Shown in pieces: positions 58,969-64,000 of a DNA stretch of 64,000 nucleotides. The stretch lies in the NCBI GenBank assembly GCA_965246845.1, contig CBDFFR010000005.1, positions 434,001-498,000 on the forward strand. The letters run 5' to 3'. Made by a program: the position numbers and the translations under genes. Under the pieces are notes generated by a model that searched no databases, had not been told where the DNA came from, and worked only from the letters and a program-made list of their open reading frames with translations. The DNA is from JBBRMW01 sp965246845 (GTDB lineage Bacteria; Chloroflexota; Anaerolineae; Aggregatilineales; UBA2796). The stretch's first letter is position 1; each line of letters opens with the position of its first letter.

Positions 58969-61851
58969 TTACCGTGCCAACGCCGCGTAGAGGACTTCTA
59001 TCGGGTGCAGCGGCTTTCGCCCCGCGCCATGTTCGATCTGCTCGCGACAGCTTGTACCACTCGCCGCAATAATCGTCTCCGCGTTCGCCGCACGCACCGC
59101 AGGCAGCAGACGGTCCTCTCCGATTCGCAATGATAGTTCGTAATGTTCAGCCTCGTAGCCGAAGCTGCCCGCCACGCCGCAGCAGCCGGATTGAATCTCG
59201 TTGACGGTCGCGTTCGGGATGAGCGACAGCATTTTATAGAGGCTCGTGCTGCCGATCAGCGCTTTCTGGTGGCAGTGCGTGTGAAACAGGATGTTGCGCG
59301 GTTGGCCGTCGAACTTCAATTGAAGGCTGCCCGCTTCGGCGAGATTACACAGGTATTGATCGATTGTCACCGTCTGCCGCGCGATGGCGTCCGTATCGGG
59401 ACCGGGGAAGAAATCCTTGTAATCATCGATCAGCGCGGAAACGCAGCTTGGTTCGCAGCCGATGATCGGCACGCCGCGCCGCGCATAGGGCGCAAGGATC
59501 GCGATGTTGTGCTTCGCCATCGCTTTCGCGGCATCGAGCATCCCTTTCGAGATCGCGGGACGTCCGCAGCAGCGCTTATCGACCAGCCGCACGCGATAGC
59601 CCGCCGCTTCGAGGACGCCGACCGCCGCCCTGCCTATCGACGGCGTATTGTATTCCATGAACGTGTCATCGAAGAGGACGACTTCGCGAGTCTTTGCGGC
59701 TTGCGCATCGGGGTTATGCGTTTTGTGATACCAGCGGCGGAATGGCTCCGGCGCGAGTAGTGGCAGCCCGCGTTCCGGCGCGATGCCCATCCGTTTGAAG
59801 ACAACGCGGCTCGGCGCGCTGGTCAGGACGGCGTTGGAGAAGCGCGGCGCGACTGCCCCAAAACTATTCAATGCGGCGATGCGCCCGAACATACGTGAGC
59901 GCAGCGGGATACCGTGTTTATCATGTTGCGCGGCGGTCGTCTCCGCTTTCAGCTTCGCGAGGTCCACCAATGACGGGCATTCGGATTTGCAAGCCTTGCA
60001 GGAGAGGCACAGGTCCAATACGTCGTGGACCTGCGCGCTCGCGAGGCCATCCGGTCCGAGTTTTCCCATCATCGCAAGGCGTAACATATTGGCGCGACCG
60101 CGCGTGCTGTCCTTCTCGTCACGGGTCGCCATGAATGACGGACACATCGCGCCGGAACCCGTCTTGCGACATTCGCCGGAGCCGTTGCACTGCTCGACGG
60201 ATTGCGCGAAACTGCCATCCGCGAGGTAGGTATAACGCGGCGCGGCGGGCGCGTTCGGCGTCGCATAGGCCGGGGTATAGCGTAGCAACGTCGCATCATC
60301 CATTTGCGCGACATCGATCATCTTGCCGGGATTCATCAGCCCTTGCGGGTCGAAAGCGGCCTTGAGTTCGCGGAACGCGCCAACCAGCTCCGCGCCAAAT
60401 ACCTTTTCACTGAAACAGCCACGCGCCAGCCCTTCGCCGTGTTCGCCACTGGTCGTCCCGCCGAAACTGACCACCAAATCCGCCACCGCTTCCCCAATTT
60501 GGCGATACTGCCGCAAGCCTTCCGCGCTTTTCAGATTGATCAACGGCTTGATATGCAAGCAGCCCGCACTGGCATGTGCGTAAATCGCGAAGGTGGTCCC
60601 TGCATCCTTGACGATCTGCGCCACGCAATCCACATAATCGGCCACCTTGTCGACCGTCACCGCCGCGTCTTCGATGAAGTGGCTCGGCTTGTGATCGCCC
60701 TTGATGCCCATCAGCAAATTCAGCCCGGCCTTGCGGATGGTCCATACATCGGCCTGCATCGACGCGGAAGCCGCGTCCACAATCCAGGTCGGGATGTGCC
60801 GCGCGCTCATGTGCGCTTTCAGGCGTTCGACTTTCGCGGCGAGTTCGTCATCCGTCTCGCCATAATATTCGACCACCAGCACCGCCGCCGGATCACCATC
60901 GATGAAGGTCAGGCGGCGCGCGAATTCGGGCGTTTCGCGCGTGCGGTCGAGCATCAGTTTATCGATCAATTCAACCGAGGACGGTTCGGTTTCGAGAATC
61001 ACGGGCGTCGAATCCAGCGATGCGCGGATCGAGTCGAAGTGCAGGATCGCGAGTCGCGTTTTGGTCGGACGTGGGACGAGTGCAAGTTCGGCCTCAAGCG
61101 TGGTCGCGAGCGTGCCTTCCGAACCAACCAGCAAATTGGCGAGGTCAATCTCATTCGGGTCGAGGCGGTTGAGCGCGTAGCCCGCGCAGGTACGCCACGT
61201 CTTCGGATAGCGCGCGGCGATCTGTTCGGCGTGATCGGCCAGCAGCCGCTTGACCGTGCGGTACGCATTCCCAATCGCGTCGGTCCGGTCGGAAAAATCC
61301 TGTCCCTTGTGCAATGAAACGCGCTGCCCGTCGCTGGTGATCACATCCAGCCCGCAAACATGGTCGCTCGTCATCCCGTAGAGGATCGAATGCGCGCCCG
61401 TGCTGTTGTTGCCGACCATGCCGCCAATCGTCGCGCGCGATGCGCTGGCCGGGTCGGGTCCGACCATCAGGCCGAGCGGCGCAAGTTGTTTGTTGAGGTC
61501 CGCCAGCGCAAGCCCCGCCTGCACGCGGACGCGGCGCGTCTCCGCATTGACGCTCGTGACTTTCCGTAAATATTTGCTGAAATCCATCACGACCGCCGCG
61601 CCGACCGTCTGCCCCGCGAGGCTCGATCCACCGCCGCGCGGCAAAATTGGCGCATGATATTTCGCCGCAATCTGGTGTGCCGCGATCACATCCTCGACCG
61701 TTTTAGGTATGACGACGCCAAGCGGCATGATCTGATAATTGCTGGCATCGGTGCTATAGAGGTGGCGCGTTGTCTCATCGAAGCGGACATCGCCCGTCAG
61801 GTGTTTTTGTAAATCATTCACGAGGTCCGGCAAAGCGCTATGTTGAAGCAT
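58969..61851 (-). CDS. Fused FAD-binding and Fe-S-binding dehydrogenase (GlcD-GlcF / D-lactate dehydrogenase type)
   Basis: 960 residues. Residues 35-240 are a PCMH-type FAD-binding domain (GVVIPKTVEDVIAA, LPRGGGSSLAGQTVG, GLMVGPDPASASRATIGGMVGN, NSTGAHSILYG). A C-terminal oxidase domain to about 540 follows (EHGEGLARG, FDPQGLMNPGKM). A 4Fe-4S ferredoxin part (CNGSGECRKTGSGAMCPS and CLSCKACKSECPS) and two CCG-type domains (RCCGRPAIS, SGCCGVAGSFGYE) complete it. This order is that of fused D-lactate or glycolate dehydrogenases (Dld-like, YdiJ-like) which oxidise a 2-hydroxy acid and feed electrons to the membrane. The substrate is uncertain. Confidence 0.94.
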   Translation of the reverse strand: MLQHSALPDLVNDLQKHLTGDVRFDETTRHLYSTDASNYQIMPLGVVIPKTVEDVIAAHQIAAKYHAPILPRGGGSSLAGQTVGAAVVMDFSKYLRKVTSVNAETRRVRVQAGLALADLNKQLAPLGLMVGPDPASASRATIGGMVGNNSTGAHSILYGMTSDHVCGLDVITSDGQRVSLHKGQDFSDRTDAIGNAYRTVKRLLADHAEQIAARYPKTWRTCAGYALNRLDPNEIDLANLLVGSEGTLATTLEAELALVPRPTKTRLAILHFDSIRASLDSTPVILETEPSSVELIDKLMLDRTRETPEFARRLTFIDGDPAAVLVVEYYGETDDELAAKVERLKAHMSARHIPTWIVDAASASMQADVWTIRKAGLNLLMGIKGDHKPSHFIEDAAVTVDKVADYVDCVAQIVKDAGTTFAIYAHASAGCLHIKPLINLKSAEGLRQYRQIGEAVADLVVSFGGTTSGEHGEGLARGCFSEKVFGAELVGAFRELKAAFDPQGLMNPGKMIDVAQMDDATLLRYTPAYATPNAPAAPRYTYLADGSFAQSVEQCNGSGECRKTGSGAMCPSFMATRDEKDSTRGRANMLRLAMMGKLGPDGLASAQVHDVLDLCLSCKACKSECPSLVDLAKLKAETTAAQHDKHGIPLRSRMFGRIAALNSFGAVAPRFSNAVLTSAPSRVVFKRMGIAPERGLPLLAPEPFRRWYHKTHNPDAQAAKTREVVLFDDTFMEYNTPSIGRAAVGVLEAAGYRVRLVDKRCCGRPAISKGMLDAAKAMAKHNIAILAPYARRGVPIIGCEPSCVSALIDDYKDFFPGPDTDAIARQTVTIDQYLCNLAEAGSLQLKFDGQPRNILFHTHCHQKALIGSTSLYKMLSLIPNATVNEIQSGCCGVAGSFGYEAEHYELSLRIGEDRLLPAVRAANAETIIAASGTSCREQIEHGAGRKPLHPIEVLYAALAR

Positions 61852-61885
61852 GAATATTGGTTAATCCCAGAGGTTCACCCGTATT

Positions 61886-62452
61886 TTATCGCGCTTTGGG
61901 TGCGGCGGGGTTATCCAGTACGCCGACAACCTCAAACCAGAACGGCGTATCTCCGGGGTTTTTCCGAATATCCATGCCGAGGCTTTGCATCACGCGCTGC
62001 GAGGCGAGATTGGTACGTTCCGTTGTCGCGACAATGCGCGCCGCGTACAGCTTTTTAAAAGCGTGTTCGATAATCACGTGTGCAGCTTCGGCAGCGTATC
62101 CCTTGCCGCGACGCGCCGTCAGGACCGCCCAGAATAGCCCGAATTCCGGCGAAACAAGCGTGTGGGTCGGCTGCTCGAATACGCCCCAGGGAATCGTTGA
62201 AGGGACCAACCCGACCTCGCCGATGAGTTCACCCGTTGCCTTCAACACGACTGCGTAATCACCATAGGGCGGCTGATAGAGGTTCGCGAATTCGCGGTAG
62301 CTGCGTGTGGTCCAGTCTATCCACTGCCCGGATGCCGCATCCTCGTGCGCCGGGTCGAAGGCTTCACGGGTGAGCTGCGCCCGTGCGGGGACATCTGCCT
62401 GGACGAATTCGCGAATGATCAGGCGTTCGGTTTCAGTCTGCGGGATGGACAT
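61886..62452 (-). CDS. GNAT acetyltransferase, RimJ/RimL type
   Basis: 188 residues. It starts with TERLIIREFVQADVPARAQL, the RimJ-type N-terminus. A GEVGLV...TLVSPEFGLFWAVLTARRGKGYAAEAAHVIIEHAF stretch contains the acetyl-CoA-binding RRGKGYA (motif A), then RIVATTERTNLASQRVMQSLGM. These are typical of the family that acetylates ribosomal or small-molecule amines. Lies 34 bases downstream of the dehydrogenase start codon in the opposite sense of an operon boundary. No operon partner is evident. Substrate unknown. Confidence 0.9.
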   Translation of the reverse strand: MSIPQTETERLIIREFVQADVPARAQLTREAFDPAHEDAASGQWIDWTTRSYREFANLYQPPYGDYAVVLKATGELIGEVGLVPSTIPWGVFEQPTHTLVSPEFGLFWAVLTARRGKGYAAEAAHVIIEHAFKKLYAARIVATTERTNLASQRVMQSLGMDIRKNPGDTPFWFEVVGVLDNPAAPKAR

Positions 62453-62478
62453 TGGCGTTGCTACTCACGCTGGGCGCA

Positions 62479-64000
62479 TTATTCTACCCCGGCTATAGCA
62501 TTCGTCCGATTTGCAGGCGGGTTGATGTTTCCCGATTGTTGGTTGCGGAATCTGTCGCTCACGCGCCACACCCAGTAGCCGATCACGAACAGCCACGCGC
62601 CACCCATGAACACCGCAATCGGGACCAGATCACGCCAGGGTTCATCCATCCACCCGGTGTAGCGCATCGATACGTAGTTGTAAATCAAGGGCTGGAAGGT
62701 GACGATGTAGGTCCACCACAGCGTCAGCCGCCGCGCCGGGGTATCGGGCAGCATGGCCGCGAAGGGGATGATCCAGACGAGATACCAGTGCTGGAACCAG
62801 ATCGCGCCGAGCAGCAAATAAAACAGGATGATACGCAGCGCTGCCGCGATCCACATCTGGTTTTCCAGCGTTTTCGCGCGGAATAGCCGCCATAGTTCCC
62901 ACAGCGCATACAGGCCGAAGAGCGCCGTCGCGCCGCGCGACACGAGCGAGATCGCGGTATCGTCCCCGACGAGCGGACGCAGCGCTTGCCTTACCAGCGT
63001 TCCCGCCGAACTGGTGAACATCCGTCCGCGACGGTCGAGCGCGAGCGAATCGAACCCGACCCAGTAGGGCGCATAGAAAATGAAAACCAGCGCCGCGCCC
63101 GTGACGGCAATCGCAGCATAGGTGAGAATGCGACCGCGCCAGGGCAGATCGTGCCAGATTTTGATTGCGATAATGGGGATGAGCAGCAACGGAATGAACT
63201 TGATCAATGCGCCAATGACTGCCGCCGCCGCCGCGGGGACATACCAGCGTCGCAGCAAACAGCCGACCGAAAGCGCCATCGCCGCGACCATCAGCATGTC
63301 GTTATGGCCTGTCCCGCCTGCGAAGTAGACCATTAGCGGATTCCACGCAAAGAGGTACGCGCCGAGCAGCGCCCGTTCCGGTGCGAGCGCCCGCAATGCC
63401 CATGCGATGAGCGCCGCCGTCAGCGCATAGCCGAGGCACGACAGCAGCTTGAACACCACCACATTCGTATCGCGGTCCGGTCCCGCGATGCGAACGGTCA
63501 GCGCCGCTATCGTCTCCCACGCCGGACCGTAAGCCGAGGTTGCATCCTTCCAGGCGGCGAAGGGCAAAATGTTGTCGCCTGCCGGGACACGCTCCGGCGT
63601 ATCCTGCATCGGGTTCAAGTTGTAAAATGCGGTCATGCGCCCGCGAATGATGTAATCGTAAATATCGGCGGCGTCCATCGTGTGCATCGGGAGCAGCGCG
63701 GCATTCATGATGAGCGCCCCACCAATTAGCACCAGCCAGCCCGCGCGCCCTGCTTTCTTAATCCACCGCGCGCCGATCCAATAGAGTAGGAACAACCCCG
63801 CCATCGCAAGGATATACAGGACCGCGCTCTCCAGTGAATTACCGTTGAGCGTCGCCAGCGATTGTTGCGGCAGGCCGCCATATTTGCTCAGGGGGTAGCG
63901 CCCGCCGAAGGCGAAATACCAGATCGCGGCCATTACCCCGCCGATGAGCGCCAACCCTATCCATGCGGGGATGACAACCACGCCGCGCCGTGTCGAAGCC
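62479..64000 (-). CDS. Multi-spanning glycosyltransferase, GT87-like mannosyltransferase, 5' end outside window
   Basis: At least 500 residues with about ten membrane helices. The acidic motif after the first lumenal loop is MDAADIYDYIIRGRM. A long soluble stretch follows with NPMQDTPERVP and a WKDATSAYGPAWE segment, then helices in LFAWNPLMVYFAGGTGHNDM and later. This is the layout of GT-C enzymes such as GT87 alpha-mannosyltransferases that use a lipid-linked sugar donor. A GTG at 63979-63981 could be the start, but the frame is open to base 64000 with basic residues (STRRG) before the first helix, so the gene probably begins outside. Confidence 0.85.
   Translation of the reverse strand, partial: ASTRRGVVVIPAWIGLALIGGVMAAIWYFAFGGRYPLSKYGGLPQQSLATLNGNSLESAVLYILAMAGLFLLYWIGARWIKKAGRAGWLVLIGGALIMNAALLPMHTMDAADIYDYIIRGRMTAFYNLNPMQDTPERVPAGDNILPFAAWKDATSAYGPAWETIAALTVRIAGPDRDTNVVVFKLLSCLGYALTAALIAWALRALAPERALLGAYLFAWNPLMVYFAGGTGHNDMLMVAAMALSVGCLLRRWYVPAAAAAVIGALIKFIPLLLIPIIAIKIWHDLPWRGRILTYAAIAVTGAALVFIFYAPYWVGFDSLALDRRGRMFTSSAGTLVRQALRPLVGDDTAISLVSRGATALFGLYALWELWRLFRAKTLENQMWIAAALRIILFYLLLGAIWFQHWYLVWIIPFAAMLPDTPARRLTLWWTYIVTFQPLIYNYVSMRYTGWMDEPWRDLVPIAVFMGGAWLFVIGYWVWRVSDRFRNQQSGNINPPANRTNAIAGVE

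Overview
The window looks like a chromosomal segment of a free-living, heterotrophic bacterium, most likely a member of the Chloroflexota (Anaerolineae-like). This is inferred from gene style, not from a marker gene. Three solute-import systems sit beside intracellular glycosidases. There are large envelope proteins with Thr/Pro-rich linkers, a TIR-FGE fusion, a kinase-like/beta-propeller fusion, a fused OpcA/6-phosphogluconolactonase, and short GGGCGGAC...GTCCGCCC intergenic palindromes. No rRNA, tRNA or CRISPR array was recognised.

Region 1 (1-6516, minus strand) is one apparent operon. A strong promoter precedes a phytanoyl-CoA-dioxygenase-like gene, a LacI-type regulator, a family-5 solute-binding protein, two DppB/DppC-type permeases and an ATPase that runs off the left edge.

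Region 2 (7062-13803) holds single genes: a GNAT acetyltransferase, a secreted protein fused to the C-terminal half of a GH3 enzyme, a WD40 protein, small proteins and a YdjC-like deacetylase.

Region 3 (13811-24106) is a patchwork of mobile elements and broken genes. It has a primase fragment cut by an IS6-type element, an ATPase/TPR gene whose 5' end is replaced by the same element, a cluster of ACCGGATC-like octamers, a frameshifted S9 peptidase, an IS5-type remnant, a frameshifted ISL3 element and a frameshifted IS6-type remnant. The last abuts the 3' end of a GntR-type regulator.

Region 4 (24070-46795) is a large carbohydrate-use locus. The GntR/LacI-type regulator and a GH38 mannosidase read leftward. 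A divergent plus-strand operon encodes a Tat-type sugar-binding protein, two permeases, two paralogous ferritin-like di-iron proteins, a 2Fe-2S ferredoxin, a TIM-barrel isomerase-like protein and a GH31 enzyme. A convergent minus-strand operon encodes a second sugar-binding protein, two permeases (one with a periplasmic insertion of more than 300 residues), a GH172 (DUF2961) enzyme, a GH2 enzyme and a beta-helix protein. Both operons have TTGACA-N16-TATA-type promoters followed by a related TCTATACAAT-containing site, which suggests shared control. The glycosidases lack signal peptides, so imported oligosaccharides are probably broken down in the cytoplasm. No sugar-ABC ATPase is encoded here, so a shared MsiK/MalK-type ATPase elsewhere is likely.

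Region 5 (46925-64000) starts with a frameshifted IS982 element. It then has an LPxTG-type surface protein, the kinase-like/beta-propeller membrane protein, the TIR-FGE membrane protein, the OpcA-Pgl fusion, two small envelope proteins, a fused GlcD/GlcF-type FAD/Fe-S dehydrogenase, an acetyltransferase and a multi-spanning GT87-like mannosyltransferase that reaches the right edge. The most unusual features are the di-iron pair with its ferredoxin inside a sugar operon, the permease with its large insertion, and the modular envelope proteins with degenerate catalytic motifs.
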